From: Olleya sp. YS
GTDB taxonomy: Bacteria; Bacteroidota; Bacteroidia; Flavobacteriales; Flavobacteriaceae
DNA length: 64,000 bases
Assembly: GCF_029760915.1 (NCBI RefSeq)
Contig: NZ_CP121685.1
Coordinates: 2,257,001 to 2,321,000 of the forward strand
Direction: 5' to 3'
A program made the position numbers and the translations under genes. Numbering within the stretch: the first letter of the stretch is position 1; each line of letters starts with the position of its first letter. Below the pieces are notes generated by a model. That model made no database searches. It was not told the origin of the DNA and saw nothing but the letters and a program-made list of their open reading frames with translations. Positions 26,367 through 36,762 of this stretch are shown piece by piece.

Positions 26367-27707
26367 TTATTGGTCTTTTAGAACATTCATCACACTATAA
26401 AAGTGATAACCATTAACAATCTTATTGGTTTTATAGCTTTTAACTGCTATAATTTCACTCATATATTTTTTTATCTCAGTCGAATCCATTGTTGTAATAC
26501 TCTCGTAAATTGTGGATTTTTTATCGCTTACATTGTAAGTATTTTTAAAAGTGTATGTGTCTCCAAAGTATTTAAAACCTTCATGACTTGTTGGTTTAGC
26601 AAAATAGGTTTTAAAATCTATAATATCAAATGTATTATTGTTGTATTCAAAGAGTTTAAATCCTGGATTATTACCGTGACCAATAGTTATTCCTGGTGTA
26701 GAAATACTAATACCTATAAGTGCGTTATCATCAGCTTTAGTACTATTGTATATACGTCTAATACCATCAAAGTGCGTGTGGCTGGTTAGCATTCCTTTAA
26801 TTTGAGACGAGTTTTGATCAACTAAATCTAAGAATGCATTTTGAAAATATAACGAATCTCCTTTTTTGTTAACTATTTTATCCCAATTATTCCACATGAG
26901 TCCACTATGACTATAATTATCTACTCCTGGTGGAATATGCATCATCATTAAAATAGGAGTTGAAGAATTTAAATTACTTAAAGTATTTTCTAACCATGAA
27001 AATTGCTTTTGTGCTGCTTCTTTTTGCGTTACACCATCATCACTTTGATAATAACTATTAGTAAAAATAACTGTGTTTAAAGCTATTATTTTTAATGTGT
27101 CCTTATCTATAGTTAAGTCTGTAGAGTAAAATCCAAATTGCTTATTAAAATCCATATTAGATATTTTGGCTTTACCAGTAGTATCATGTAAAACAGGCCA
27201 AGAATCGTTAATGTTTGGATTTACAGAAAAAGGGTTTTTACCTTCAGAATCTTGAAAAGAGTTGTAGTCACCACCAAGCGCATCGTTGTTACCTGGTAAA
27301 TATAGTAGAGGTATATCTATATCTAAACGTCTTAAGTGCTCAAGCATTAAAGTAACATTTTTTACTCGTGTTGCATCTTCATGATGAGGTAAGTCACCCA
27401 AATACACCATAAATTTTGGCTTTTGTGTTTTTATTACTTTTTCTAATTCAGTTTTTGTTCTAGCCCATAGTGAGTCTCCAGTATCGTTATGTCTTCCAAA
27501 TTTTGTATAACCTCTATTGCTATCTAAATGTACATCAGATAAGGATAAAAAATAACTGGTAGAGCTATCTGTAGCTATAACTACATTATTAGTAGTAGTA
27601 TTTTTGGTATTAGTAAAATTGCTTACTAAATTATCTTGTGGATTGTTTTTGCAGCTACTATTTATTAGCCAAAGAAAACAAATGATAATAACAGGTCTAA
27701 ATTTCAT
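26367..27707 (-). CDS. Metallophosphoesterase, sphingomyelinase-like lipoprotein
   Basis: A 446-residue lipoprotein (INSSCKNN) with the calcineurin-like phosphoesterase motifs in order: SLSDVHLD, GDLPHHED, PGNNDALGGDY, MMHIPPG and TSHTHFDGI. These bind a dinuclear metal centre. The arrangement most resembles acid-sphingomyelinase-like phosphodiesterases. The substrate is unknown; extracellular phosphodiesters or phospholipids are likely. It is convergent with the redoxin gene, and no clear terminator is visible between them. Confidence 0.85.
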   Translation of the reverse strand: MKFRPVIIICFLWLINSSCKNNPQDNLVSNFTNTKNTTTNNVVIATDSSTSYFLSLSDVHLDSNRGYTKFGRHNDTGDSLWARTKTELEKVIKTQKPKFMVYLGDLPHHEDATRVKNVTLMLEHLRRLDIDIPLLYLPGNNDALGGDYNSFQDSEGKNPFSVNPNINDSWPVLHDTTGKAKISNMDFNKQFGFYSTDLTIDKDTLKIIALNTVIFTNSYYQSDDGVTQKEAAQKQFSWLENTLSNLNSSTPILMMMHIPPGVDNYSHSGLMWNNWDKIVNKKGDSLYFQNAFLDLVDQNSSQIKGMLTSHTHFDGIRRIYNSTKADDNALIGISISTPGITIGHGNNPGFKLFEYNNNTFDIIDFKTYFAKPTSHEGFKYFGDTYTFKNTYNVSDKKSTIYESITTMDSTEIKKYMSEIIAVKSYKTNKIVNGYHFYSVMNVLKDQ

Positions 27708-27817
27708 GTCAAAACAAGGTGTTGATTATTATGGTATAAAAATAAAACGCACACTATTAAAATTTAAGCGTGTAAATACCTGATTTTAAAATGATTTAAT
27801 TTGAAACTGTTTGTTGT

Positions 27818-28510
27818 TTAAAAAGAGTTTTTAGTTAGTCTATAGACATATCTTAACACAAAAAACAGCGTAATTAATGCTATAATCAGCCAAGTTATAC
27901 CAACTAAAACACTTGGTATTCCTGTTAATTCTGCAATTTTATCTGCATCACTACCAATATTGGAGTTGTCAATCAAATCACCTTTAATATCTAAAATAAC
28001 GTATGCACAACAGATAATACCAATAAACTTTAACCACAAATCATGAAATAAAGGACCAAAAAACCGAAAGGCAACTAACATAAAAGCACCTAATCCAATA
28101 GTCATAAAGGTGCCAAACCAGACGCCAGATTGTAATACAAAGTAGGAGAGGATTAACAATAAAACTCCAATTGCTAAAGTAATGTATTTGTCTTTTTCTA
28201 ATTTAACTGCAAGTATTAGTATCAAAGAACCCCAAAATAAACTTCCTAAATAACCTGCACTACTGGTCATAAAACTTCCCCAAAAGCTTGGTCTCATGGT
28301 ATACATGCAATAACCACCAATACGTCTATCTATATGGATTTCTATAATATCTCCACCAAACAACATAGCCATCAATCCATGACTCATTTCATGTAGCATG
28401 ACTACAAATAATTTGATTGGGTAAATAAGTAAAGTATTCCAAAAGAGAATTGTTGTAGTCAATAGTATAACTAAGTATAGTATTTGTTGTTTTCCTGCGG
28501 TTAGTTTCAT
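27818..28510 (-). CDS. M50-type membrane zinc metallopeptidase
   Basis: A 230-residue integral membrane protein with about six hydrophobic segments. The zinc site is HEMSH (residues 40-44) in the second membrane segment, as in M50 (site-2-protease-like) peptidases, followed by GLMAMLFGGD. Family members cleave substrates in the plane of the membrane. This short form resembles the M50B-like group that lacks PDZ domains. Its natural substrate is unknown. It is followed on the same strand by no close gene, and miaE lies 36 bases upstream. Confidence 0.82.
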   Translation of the reverse strand: MKLTAGKQQILYLVILLTTTILFWNTLLIYPIKLFVVMLHEMSHGLMAMLFGGDIIEIHIDRRIGGYCMYTMRPSFWGSFMTSSAGYLGSLFWGSLILILAVKLEKDKYITLAIGVLLLILSYFVLQSGVWFGTFMTIGLGAFMLVAFRFFGPLFHDLWLKFIGIICCAYVILDIKGDLIDNSNIGSDADKIAELTGIPSVLVGITWLIIALITLFFVLRYVYRLTKNSF

Positions 28511-28546
28511 ACTTAAAGATTTATCATAATCGTTTGTATTTCAATG

Positions 28547-29128
28547 CTAACCATGAATTCCTTCGCTTTTACCATAGCTTTTAATGAGCTCACCTTCAAA
28601 CTCTACTAATTCCTTCCAACGTTTATCTACATCTACATCTTGTCCGTATTTGCGAGCAAAGGTGATAAATGTGGTGTAATGTCCAGCTTCGCTAACCATT
28701 AAATCATAATAAAATTTAGAAAGTTCTTTGTCTTTAATGCGCTCTGAAAGTAATTTAAAACGCTCACAGCTACGTGCTTCAATCATTGCAGAAAACAGTA
28801 ATCTGTCCACCATAGATTGCACACGATTTCCACCTTTATTCATAAACTTATACAGTTGGTTGACGTAATGGTCTTTACGCTCGCGACCCAAAGTGTAACC
28901 ACGTGCTTTTATAATATTATGTACCATTTGGAAGTGTTCTAGTTCTTCCTTAGCTAATTCTAGTAGTTCTGTTACTAAATCTTCTTTTTCAGAATTTAAA
29001 GTGATAATGGTTATGGCATTTGTAGCAGCTTTTTGCTCGCACCAGGCATGATCTGTTAAGATTTCTTCAAGATTAGATTCTGCAATAGTAACCCAACGTG
29101 GATCGGTTTCTAGTTTTAGGTGAAGCAT
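28547..29128 (-). CDS. miaE: tRNA-(ms2io6A)-hydroxylase
   Basis: A 193-residue ferritin-like diiron enzyme that hydroxylates the isopentenyl group of ms2i6A37 in tRNAs reading U-starting codons. The four-helix bundle and iron ligands are visible: ELLELAKEELEHFQMVH (ExxH), then FSAMIEARSCERFK and MVSEAGHYTTFITFA (ExxH). The length fits the MiaE family of Bacteroidota and gamma-proteobacteria. Confidence 0.9.
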   Translation of the reverse strand: MLHLKLETDPRWVTIAESNLEEILTDHAWCEQKAATNAITIITLNSEKEDLVTELLELAKEELEHFQMVHNIIKARGYTLGRERKDHYVNQLYKFMNKGGNRVQSMVDRLLFSAMIEARSCERFKLLSERIKDKELSKFYYDLMVSEAGHYTTFITFARKYGQDVDVDKRWKELVEFEGELIKSYGKSEGIHG

Positions 29129-29218
29129 AATTTAGTAGCTAGTAATTAGTGGTTAGTAATAAGTACTAGTTAAAGGTAAAGATAAACTATGATTTTAATG
29201 TTATTTTACTTAATAACT

Positions 29219-31321
29219 CTAACTAATATAATTCCAGATATTCTTGTACTTGCTCATTTGCCTGTAAGTATCTAAAATAACAGCGTTTTCTGGATGACCT
29301 AAACTTGGGTCTTTATCTAAAATTTGTTTTGCCCAATAACGTGCATGCTGCAGGATATGGTTGTCTTTAACAATATCTGCAATACGTAAATTTAATATTC
29401 CACTTTGCTGAGTTCCCATAATATCACCAGGACCACGTAAGCGTAAATCGACCTCTGCAATTTCAAAACCATCATTGGTTCTAACCATGGTGTCTATTCT
29501 AGTTTTGCTGTTTTCAGATAATTTATGACTAGTCATAAGGATACAATAACTTTGTTCTGCACCACGACCTACACGACCTCTAAGTTGGTGGAGTTGTGCT
29601 AATCCAAAACGCTCTGCACTTTCTATGACCATGACTGAGGCGTTTGGTACATTAACACCAACTTCAATAACAGTAGTTGCCACCATAATATTAGTTTCTC
29701 CTTTTACAAATCGTTGCATTTCAAACTCCTTATCTGCTGGTTTCATTTTACCATGAACAATAGAAATTTGATAATTTGGCATCGGGAATTCTCTGGACAA
29801 ACTTTCGTAGCCATCCATTAAATCTTTGTAGTCCATTTGAGCACTTTCTTGTATCAAAGGATAGACAATATAAACTTGTCTTCCTTTAGCAATTTCGTCA
29901 CGTAAAAATCGAAACACTTTTAATCGATTAGAGTCATATCTATGAACCGTTTTTATAGCTTTTCTACCAGGTGGTAATTCGTCAATTATTGAGATGTCTA
30001 AATCACCATAAACAGACATAGCTAATGTTCTTGGAATTGGAGTTGCAGTCATCACTAAAACGTGAGGAGGGAAGGTGTTCTTTTTCCATAATTTTGCACG
30101 TTGCTTAACTCCAAATCGGTGTTGCTCGTCAATAATTGCGAGTCCCAAATTTTTAAATTTTACCTTATCTTCAAGTAGCGCATGCGTACCAATTAAGAGG
30201 TTTAATTCGCCATTTTCGAGCTGTTCGTGGATTTTTTTACGTTCTGAAGTTTTACTTGAACCTGTTAGTAATTTAATACTGATATTCAGTTTATTACATA
30301 GTTCAACTAATCTGTTATAGTGTTGTACTGACAAAATTTCAGTCGGAGCCATTAGACACGCTTGAAAATCGTTGTCAAGTGCTATTAATATTGACATTAG
30401 CGCTACAATGGTTTTCCCAGAACCCACATCACCTTGCAATAATCGATTCATTTGTGCATTACTTCCTAAATCGTGACGAATTTCTTTAATCACTCGTTTT
30501 TGAGCGTTGGTTAATTCAAACGGTAAATGGTGTTTAAAAAACTGATTGAAGTGCTCGCCAACTTTTTCAAAAGGAAATCCTTTTATCTTTGTTTTGTGAA
30601 TTAAATTTTTCAGAATTAATTGCAATTGTATGTAAAATAATTCTTCAAATTTCAACCTAAATTGTGCTTTAGAAAGTGCCTCTTGATTTTGTGGAAAATG
30701 GATGTTAAAAAGAGCTTCAGATTTTGAAATTAATTTGTTTTCTGAGAGTAGTTTTTCAGACAAGGTTTCGGCAAATTTTCCATTGGTTTCTAAAAACAAA
30801 TTTTGCATGATTTTGGTCATCACCCGATTGCTAATTCCTTTGTTAGATAATTTCTCTGTCGAAGGGTAAATGGCTTGCATCGCACTACGCAAATTAGCTT
30901 GATGCTCGGTAAGTAATTCAATTTCTGGATGAGGCATACTAAACTTGCCATTAAACCAATTTGTTTTCCCGAAGATGACGTAAGGCGTATTTAATTTTAA
31001 GCTCTCTCTAATCCATTTTTGACCTCTAAACCACACCAATTCCATGGTGCCTGTATCGTCTTTAAACGTAGCAACTAGACGTTTTCCACGTTTTTGAGAA
31101 ACTTCTTCAAATTTGGTGATTTTACCAATCACTTGTATTTCGGCAGCATTGCGTAGTAACTGATTGATTTTATAATACTGTGTTCGATCTAAATAACGAT
31201 TAGGAAACAGGTTAATCAAATCCTGATAGGTATGAATACCCAACTCCTTACGAAGCAAATCGGCACGATTTGGTCCGACACCTTTAAGGTAATCTATTGA
31301 AGTTTGTAAATTGGTACTCAT
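29219..31321 (-). CDS. recG: ATP-dependent DNA helicase RecG
   Basis: A 700-residue superfamily 2 helicase that remodels stalled forks and Holliday junctions. The N-terminal wedge/OB domain runs to about residue 250 (EIQVIGKITKFEEVSQKRGKRL). Helicase motifs follow: Walker A GDVGSGKT, DEQH box (IIDEQHRFG), MTATPIPRT, and QLRGRVGRG for motif VI, then the TRG-type C-terminus. A TTG two codons upstream also opens the frame, but ATG 31321 (MSTNLQTSIDYLKGVGP) is the family start. Confidence 0.96.
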   Translation of the reverse strand: MSTNLQTSIDYLKGVGPNRADLLRKELGIHTYQDLINLFPNRYLDRTQYYKINQLLRNAAEIQVIGKITKFEEVSQKRGKRLVATFKDDTGTMELVWFRGQKWIRESLKLNTPYVIFGKTNWFNGKFSMPHPEIELLTEHQANLRSAMQAIYPSTEKLSNKGISNRVMTKIMQNLFLETNGKFAETLSEKLLSENKLISKSEALFNIHFPQNQEALSKAQFRLKFEELFYIQLQLILKNLIHKTKIKGFPFEKVGEHFNQFFKHHLPFELTNAQKRVIKEIRHDLGSNAQMNRLLQGDVGSGKTIVALMSILIALDNDFQACLMAPTEILSVQHYNRLVELCNKLNISIKLLTGSSKTSERKKIHEQLENGELNLLIGTHALLEDKVKFKNLGLAIIDEQHRFGVKQRAKLWKKNTFPPHVLVMTATPIPRTLAMSVYGDLDISIIDELPPGRKAIKTVHRYDSNRLKVFRFLRDEIAKGRQVYIVYPLIQESAQMDYKDLMDGYESLSREFPMPNYQISIVHGKMKPADKEFEMQRFVKGETNIMVATTVIEVGVNVPNASVMVIESAERFGLAQLHQLRGRVGRGAEQSYCILMTSHKLSENSKTRIDTMVRTNDGFEIAEVDLRLRGPGDIMGTQQSGILNLRIADIVKDNHILQHARYWAKQILDKDPSLGHPENAVILDTYRQMSKYKNIWNYIS

Positions 31322-31404
31322 ATGCAACGAAGATAATTTATAAACTTGAAAGATGAAACTTGAAATTTTGCGTATTTTGGTCTAATCCTTGTTTATAACT
31401 ACTT

Positions 31405-33474
31405 ATGAGATACTTTTTTTTACTCTTTTTTACTTTTCTAGGCTTTACTATAAACGCACAACAGACTGATGTTGTAAATTTTATAACTGCTAAAGCCCAT
31501 TTAAGAGTAAATCCATTAGATAAAGGTATTGGTGGTCACGTAGTTTATTCTTTTGATGTTTTGAAGAATACAGATTCAATCTACATAGACGCTGTAAATT
31601 TTGAACGTATTGGTGTAGAATTGGACGGTAAAATAATTGAACATTATTATGAGGGTAAGCATATAGTTATTAAGCAAAAGTTTAAAAAAGGAAAAAGTCA
31701 CAACCTAACAATTGGATATTATGCGCATCCAAAACAAACCTTATATTTTATAGGATGGCAAGATGAAAATGAAAATAATCAAGTTTGGTCTCAAGGTCAA
31801 GGGAAATACACAAGTCATTGGTTACCAAGTTTTGATGATGTGAATGAAAAAGTGATTTTTAAAATAATTTTTAATGTCGATGAAGACTATGATGTAATTT
31901 CTAATGGTAAAAGAAGTATTACTAATGCTGGAGTTGGGAGAAAAGATCATTTGTTTATTATGCAAAAACCCATGTCTAGCTACTTAGTTGCACTAGCAAT
32001 TGGAAAATATGACAAGACAATAATTACCTCTAGAAGTGGTGTGCCAATAGAGTTATACTATTACCCTGAAGACTCAGCTAAAGTCGAGCCAACGTATCGT
32101 TACACCAAACAGATGTTTGACTTTTTAGAAGAAGAAATTGGTGTGGCTTATCCTTGGCAAAACTACAAACAAGTCCCAGTACAAGACTTTTTGTATTCTG
32201 GAATGGAAAATACCAGTTGTACAATTTTTAGTGACGATTTTATGATTGACAATACTAGTTTTATAGACAAAAACTACGTTAATGTTAATGCACATGAGTT
32301 GGCACATCAATGGTTTGGCGATTTTGTAACAGCTATAAGCGGAGAACATCACTGGTTACAAGAAGGGTTTGCAACGTATTATGCCTTGTTAGCAGAGCGT
32401 GATATTTTTGGTGAAGATTACTATTATAATACACTGTATGATTATTATCAAGAATTAGTTGCACAAGACGATGCAGGACAAAGTACTGCGTTATTAAATC
32501 CCAAATCAAGCAGCACGACGTTTTATAAAAAAGGCGCTTGGGTATTGCATATGTTGAGAGAAAAAGTAGGAGTTGAGGCATTTAAAACAGCAGTTAAAAA
32601 CTATTTAAAAAACCATGCTTATAAAAATGTAGAAACTAACGATTTTATAAGTGAAGTCGAAACAACTTCAGGTCAGGATTTGACTAATTTTGTAGATAAA
32701 TGGTTAGCATCTGATATTTTATTAGAGAATGAGATGATTGCAGCATTGGAAACCAATGAAACGACTTCATTTTTACTAACCATGACAACTAATCCGTATT
32801 TAAGATTTAGAAAAGATAGTACTGATAATTATATTCCATCAAGTTTGGTGACTCAATTTCCGGAAGGTTATTATCCAATACAAGTAGCAGTTTTAGAAGA
32901 AGTGTTTACAAAACCAGACTATCCTACGTTTAACGATTTAATTAAGGAAGCCTTTCAGTCAGATAATATTAAGCTTAGACAGGCTTTAGCTGCAAATATG
33001 GCAAAGATTCCTTCAGAATTTAAATCAGATTATGAAACCTTATTAGATGATGCATCTTATGTGACAAAAGAAATAGCGTTATTTAATCTTTGGGCAAACG
33101 TTCCGCAACAGCGTAATAATTATCTAGAAAAGACAAAATCTATTTATGGGTTTAATAATTATAATGTACGATTGTTATGGTTGGCTTTGGCTATAGCAAC
33201 TCCAGATTATCAAGCTGATAAAACTCAAGAGTTTTATGATGAAATAGTTGATTACACTGATTCACATCATCCATTTCAAAGACGTCAAAATGCGTTTTCT
33301 TATTTAAACGAATTAGGATTATTTAATAATATTGCATTAGAAAATTTGGTACAAGCGTCACAACACCACAATTGGCGTTTTAAGAGTTTTGCAAAAGAAT
33401 TATTGCAATCGCTTTCAGAAAATGAAAATTATAAATCGATAATTAGTAATTTGCAGAACAATCAAAAAGAATAA
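31405..33474 (+). CDS. M1 family aminopeptidase (exported)
   Basis: A 689-residue zinc aminopeptidase with a signal peptide (FFTFLGFTINAQ). The substrate-binding GMENTS motif stands in for GAMEN, and the catalytic HELAHQWFGD is followed 18 residues on by WLQEGFATY with the third zinc ligand Glu. A HEAT-like C-terminal region follows. It trims N-terminal residues from peptides in the periplasm or outside. All active-site residues are present, unlike in the M1-like fusion at 58704-61535. Patatin follows after 33 bases. Confidence 0.92.
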   Translation: MRYFFLLFFTFLGFTINAQQTDVVNFITAKAHLRVNPLDKGIGGHVVYSFDVLKNTDSIYIDAVNFERIGVELDGKIIEHYYEGKHIVIKQKFKKGKSHNLTIGYYAHPKQTLYFIGWQDENENNQVWSQGQGKYTSHWLPSFDDVNEKVIFKIIFNVDEDYDVISNGKRSITNAGVGRKDHLFIMQKPMSSYLVALAIGKYDKTIITSRSGVPIELYYYPEDSAKVEPTYRYTKQMFDFLEEEIGVAYPWQNYKQVPVQDFLYSGMENTSCTIFSDDFMIDNTSFIDKNYVNVNAHELAHQWFGDFVTAISGEHHWLQEGFATYYALLAERDIFGEDYYYNTLYDYYQELVAQDDAGQSTALLNPKSSSTTFYKKGAWVLHMLREKVGVEAFKTAVKNYLKNHAYKNVETNDFISEVETTSGQDLTNFVDKWLASDILLENEMIAALETNETTSFLLTMTTNPYLRFRKDSTDNYIPSSLVTQFPEGYYPIQVAVLEEVFTKPDYPTFNDLIKEAFQSDNIKLRQALAANMAKIPSEFKSDYETLLDDASYVTKEIALFNLWANVPQQRNNYLEKTKSIYGFNNYNVRLLWLALAIATPDYQADKTQEFYDEIVDYTDSHHPFQRRQNAFSYLNELGLFNNIALENLVQASQHHNWRFKSFAKELLQSLSENENYKSIISNLQNNQKE

Positions 33475-33507
33475 TGATTCCTTACTTCAAAGGAATTCAA
33501 AAAAAAT

Positions 33508-34425
33508 ATGAAAGCATTAGTTATATCAGGTGGAGGAAGTAAAGGTGCATTTGCAGGAGGCGTTGCTCAATATTTAATAGAGCAAGAAGGTAAGGTGTAT
33601 GATATGTTTTTAGGCACATCTACTGGAAGCTTACTTATACCGCATTTAGCTGTTGGTAATGTTGGAAAATTGTATGATATTTTTACACATGTTAATCAAA
33701 ACTCAATTTTTAGTATCAATCCTTTTGTAGTTAAAAAGAAAGGTGATAGAGAGTATGTATCTATAAATTATTTTAATACAGCATTACAGTTTATTAAGCG
33801 TAAACGAACATTTGGTGAAAGTAAAAACCTAAAACAAAATATTAAGAAAAACTTTACTAAAGCAGAATATGATGCCATATTAGCCACCAAAGAAGATGTG
33901 GTTGTTACGGTTACAAATTTGTCTAAAAATAGAGTAGAATACAAGTCTATTAAAGACTATAGTTATGAAGAGTTTTGTGAGTGGATTTGGATATCTTGTA
34001 ACTATATTCCGTTTATGTCTTTGGCAACAAAAGATGGATTTGAATATGCAGATGGTGGTTTAGGTTGTGTGATACCTATTAGAGAAGCTATCTTAAGAGG
34101 CGCAACAGAAGTTGATGCTATAGTTTTAGAAAGCGAAAATTTAGAATACAATAAGGTGTTAGGTAAAAATCCATTTTCATTAATGATTAATTTATTTGGT
34201 CACTTATTAGATCAGGTTGAAAAAGGAGATATTGCTATTGGTAAACTAGCTGCAAAACATAGAAATGTCAAGCTTAATTTGTACTATACTCCAACTAAGC
34301 TAACAGAAAACTCTTTAATTTTTAATAAGCAATTGATGGAAGATTGGTGGCTTGAAGGTTATTTATATGCGCAAAGCAAACATGGTGATGCAGATGAATT
34401 TAGCTCTACAGTTCCAATCAGATAG
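33508..34425 (+). CDS. Patatin-like phospholipase
   Basis: A 305-residue acyl hydrolase with the patatin fold: oxyanion loop SGGGSKGAF (residues 7-15), nucleophile elbow GTSTG with Ser38, and the catalytic Asp in YADGG. It lacks a signal peptide, so it acts in the cytoplasm or on the inner leaflet, hydrolysing phospholipids or acyl esters. It is probably cotranscribed with the aminopeptidase before it and ends at a terminator. Confidence 0.9.
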   Translation: MKALVISGGGSKGAFAGGVAQYLIEQEGKVYDMFLGTSTGSLLIPHLAVGNVGKLYDIFTHVNQNSIFSINPFVVKKKGDREYVSINYFNTALQFIKRKRTFGESKNLKQNIKKNFTKAEYDAILATKEDVVVTVTNLSKNRVEYKSIKDYSYEEFCEWIWISCNYIPFMSLATKDGFEYADGGLGCVIPIREAILRGATEVDAIVLESENLEYNKVLGKNPFSLMINLFGHLLDQVEKGDIAIGKLAAKHRNVKLNLYYTPTKLTENSLIFNKQLMEDWWLEGYLYAQSKHGDADEFSSTVPIR

Positions 34426-34440
34426 AATTTAATTTATGTA

Positions 34441-34476
34441 AAAACCCCTTATCTATTTGATAAGGCTTTTGTTTTT
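34441..34476 (+). terminator. Terminator after the patatin gene
   Basis: Arms CCTTATC and GATAAGG with a five-base loop, flanked by AAAA and a T-rich tract. Confidence 0.75.
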
Positions 34477-34479
34477 TAA

Positions 34480-34998
34480 TTACCAGATTTCTCCAACTTC
34501 TTGTTTGATGTAATGTAAGCCAGCATTACTAGGTGCTGGTTTATCTAACATCTCATTTAAAATAGCTTCTCTTAATTTGTTAGCAGAGTCTATTTTGTCG
34601 CTTACACCAACTTTGCGTATTAATTGAATCGTTGCACTTTTAGACGCATTAACCACACTCCAACAATTATCACTCAAATAAATTTGTTGTGCTAAATTAT
34701 GCTCAAATTCTTGCTCTATATTTTTAATTAATAAATCTTCATACGCTTGTTTGTCAGAAGATAAAGGTGCGACACGTAACAACAGTTTGTTAGGTGAGAT
34801 ACGCTCCAAAAACAACGCTAAACGCTCATAAGCTTGAAGTCTTACTGGTAGTGACTCCTTACTTAAAGATTTCATAATATTAAACTTACGACGTTCATCT
34901 TCATTTTGCATATGCTCTCTAAAGAACAGATAAGCAACAGATCCAGTTACTAGTGACGGTATCGTATACATTAATAGGTTTAAAAGCTGTTGTTCCAT
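34480..34998 (-). CDS. Membrane-anchored protein, DUF7935-like
   Basis: A 172-residue protein with one N-terminal membrane segment (LLMYTIPSLVTGSVAYLFF) and a long helical cytoplasmic part (NIMKSLSKESLPVRLQAYERL, YEDLLIKNIEQEFEHNLAQ). I associate it with a family restricted to flavobacteria and labelled DUF7935; its function is unknown. A -7 box lies at 35019-35026. Confidence 0.75.
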   Translation of the reverse strand: MEQQLLNLLMYTIPSLVTGSVAYLFFREHMQNEDERRKFNIMKSLSKESLPVRLQAYERLALFLERISPNKLLLRVAPLSSDKQAYEDLLIKNIEQEFEHNLAQQIYLSDNCWSVVNASKSATIQLIRKVGVSDKIDSANKLREAILNEMLDKPAPSNAGLHYIKQEVGEIW

Positions 34999-35018
34999 AT
35001 TAGTTTTAGTTTATATAA

Positions 35019-35026
35019 CAAACTTA
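35019..35026 (-). promoter_or_regulatory. -7 box TAAGTTTG for the DUF7935-like gene
   Basis: An exact TAnnTTTG match on the minus strand, 21 bases before the start codon. Confidence 0.45.
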
Positions 35027-35051
35027 ATGTGTTTTAAATTATTGTACAAGT

Positions 35052-36605
35052 CTATTTTGTTCCGCCTAAATATTGACAATCTTTTAAACTTTGCATTCCG
35101 TTAAATGTAACAGGAGTTTTCTCGTAACCATAGGTTCTGTTAAGTTCCTTAGACAAGTTGTGGTCATCTACGTTAACCTCTACATCACTCATTTTAAATT
35201 GACATGGATGCTCATAACCTGCTGCATGTGTAACTTCTAAAAATTCTTTTGTAAATGTCTTAAAATATTGTGCTAAACGTTGCGATTTTAGAGGAACATC
35301 AATACCACGTTGCAACCATTTGCTTTGCGTAGCTACTCCACTTGGACAGCGATTGGTATGACATACTTTAGCTTGTATACAACCAATACTCATCATGGCC
35401 TCTCTAGCTACATTAATAACATCAACACCCATTGAAAATGCCATAGCAGCTTTACCAGGAAACCCTAATTTACCGCTACCGATAAAAACAACTTGTTTTT
35501 CTAGTCCTTTTTTCTGGAATAATTTATAGAGGTCGCCAAAACCATACACCCAAGGTAATGATACGTGGTCTGCAAAGCTTGGAGGCGCAGCACCAGTTCC
35601 ACCTTCACCACCATCAACAGTTATAAAATCTGGACCTTTACCAGTTTTTTTCATGATATCTGTTAACTCTTCCCATTGTTCTAGTTTTCCAATAGCTGCT
35701 TTAATACCAACAGGTAAACCTGTTTCTTCTGCAATAGCTTCAATAAAATCAACCATTTCTGGTATTGTTTTAAAGGCTTTGTGGGTAGGTGGAGATAACA
35801 CATCTTCTCCAGCTTTTACACCACGTATTTCTGCTATTTCTTTACTTATTTTAGAGCCTGGTAGCACACCACCTTTTCCTGGTTTAGCACCTTGGGATAG
35901 TTTAAGTTCGATAGCACGAATAAAAGGATTGTCTTCTACTAATTTTTTCATTTTTTCCATGGAAAAATTTCCGTCGTCAGATCTGACACCAAAATAACCA
36001 GTTCCAAAATGAAAGACGACGTCACTACCATTGCTATGGTAAGGTGATAAGCCACCTTCACCAGTATTATGGTACGCTCCTGCGATTTTACAACCTTTGT
36101 TTAACGAGTCTATTGCACGTGCAGACAAAGAACCGTAGCTCATAGCAGACACATTAATTATTGAAGCTGGACGATATGGTCTACGACGATTATTGTGAGC
36201 TCCTATAACTTTAGCACAGGGTAAAAAATAATTATCTTTTGCACTAACGTGATCATCTTCAACTCGAAACGGAATCATAGCATTATTAATAAAAATATGC
36301 TGGTGAGAGTAAATGTCGCGATCGGTTCCAAAACCCTCATAATTGTTTTCATTTTTTGAAGACGCATATACCCAACCTCTTTCTATACGGTTAAAGGGTA
36401 GCTCTTCTCTGTTATTAGCTACTAGATATTGGCGTAATTCTGGACCAATACTTTCTAGCATATATCTAAAATGACCTAAAACCGGATAATTTCTACTAAT
36501 TGTGTGTTTACGCTGAAAAATGTCTCTAATTGCTATAATAACCAAAGCGACAATTATCCACATCCACCATGATATTGAAGACAGGAAGTTTAGAATGGTT
36601 TCCAT
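35052..36605 (-). CDS. FMN-binding glutamate-synthase-like protein
   Basis: A 517-residue protein of the GltB-like FMN-dependent family (archaeal-type glutamate synthase core). It begins with one membrane segment (WWMWIIVALVIIAI), then the TIM-barrel: MSYGSLSARAIDSLNKG, PKFG-like GGLSPYHSNGSD, TVDGGEGGTGAAPP for FMN, and GSGKLGFPGKAAMAFSMGVD. The cluster CIQAKVCHTNRCPSG carries the three Cys for a 3Fe-4S centre. There is no glutaminase domain, so the reaction partner is not certain; family members are annotated as glutamate synthase or oxidoreductase. Confidence 0.88.
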   Translation of the reverse strand: METILNFLSSISWWMWIIVALVIIAIRDIFQRKHTISRNYPVLGHFRYMLESIGPELRQYLVANNREELPFNRIERGWVYASSKNENNYEGFGTDRDIYSHQHIFINNAMIPFRVEDDHVSAKDNYFLPCAKVIGAHNNRRRPYRPASIINVSAMSYGSLSARAIDSLNKGCKIAGAYHNTGEGGLSPYHSNGSDVVFHFGTGYFGVRSDDGNFSMEKMKKLVEDNPFIRAIELKLSQGAKPGKGGVLPGSKISKEIAEIRGVKAGEDVLSPPTHKAFKTIPEMVDFIEAIAEETGLPVGIKAAIGKLEQWEELTDIMKKTGKGPDFITVDGGEGGTGAAPPSFADHVSLPWVYGFGDLYKLFQKKGLEKQVVFIGSGKLGFPGKAAMAFSMGVDVINVAREAMMSIGCIQAKVCHTNRCPSGVATQSKWLQRGIDVPLKSQRLAQYFKTFTKEFLEVTHAAGYEHPCQFKMSDVEVNVDDHNLSKELNRTYGYEKTPVTFNGMQSLKDCQYLGGTK

Positions 36606-36625
36606 ATTTTTGAAAAGTGTTTTTT

Positions 36626-36633
36626 CAAAAATA
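36626..36633 (-). promoter_or_regulatory. -7 box TATTTTTG for the FMN glutamate-synthase-like gene
   Basis: A match to TAnnTTTG on the minus strand, 20 bases before the start codon at 36605. Confidence 0.5.
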
Positions 36634-36762
36634 AAAAATAAAAAGGGTAATACTTTATTATAAAGTAAAAACCATTCTTAAATACATAAAAATGGTTTTT
36701 ACAGGTTATAATAGATTGATTAATAGCTTGAACAATATATAATAGTTTTAAGAATTAAAAAA

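Noticed and set aside
26403-26789. Plus-strand frame of 128 codons
   Set aside because: It is entirely antisense to the metallophosphoesterase gene, which has full catalytic motifs.
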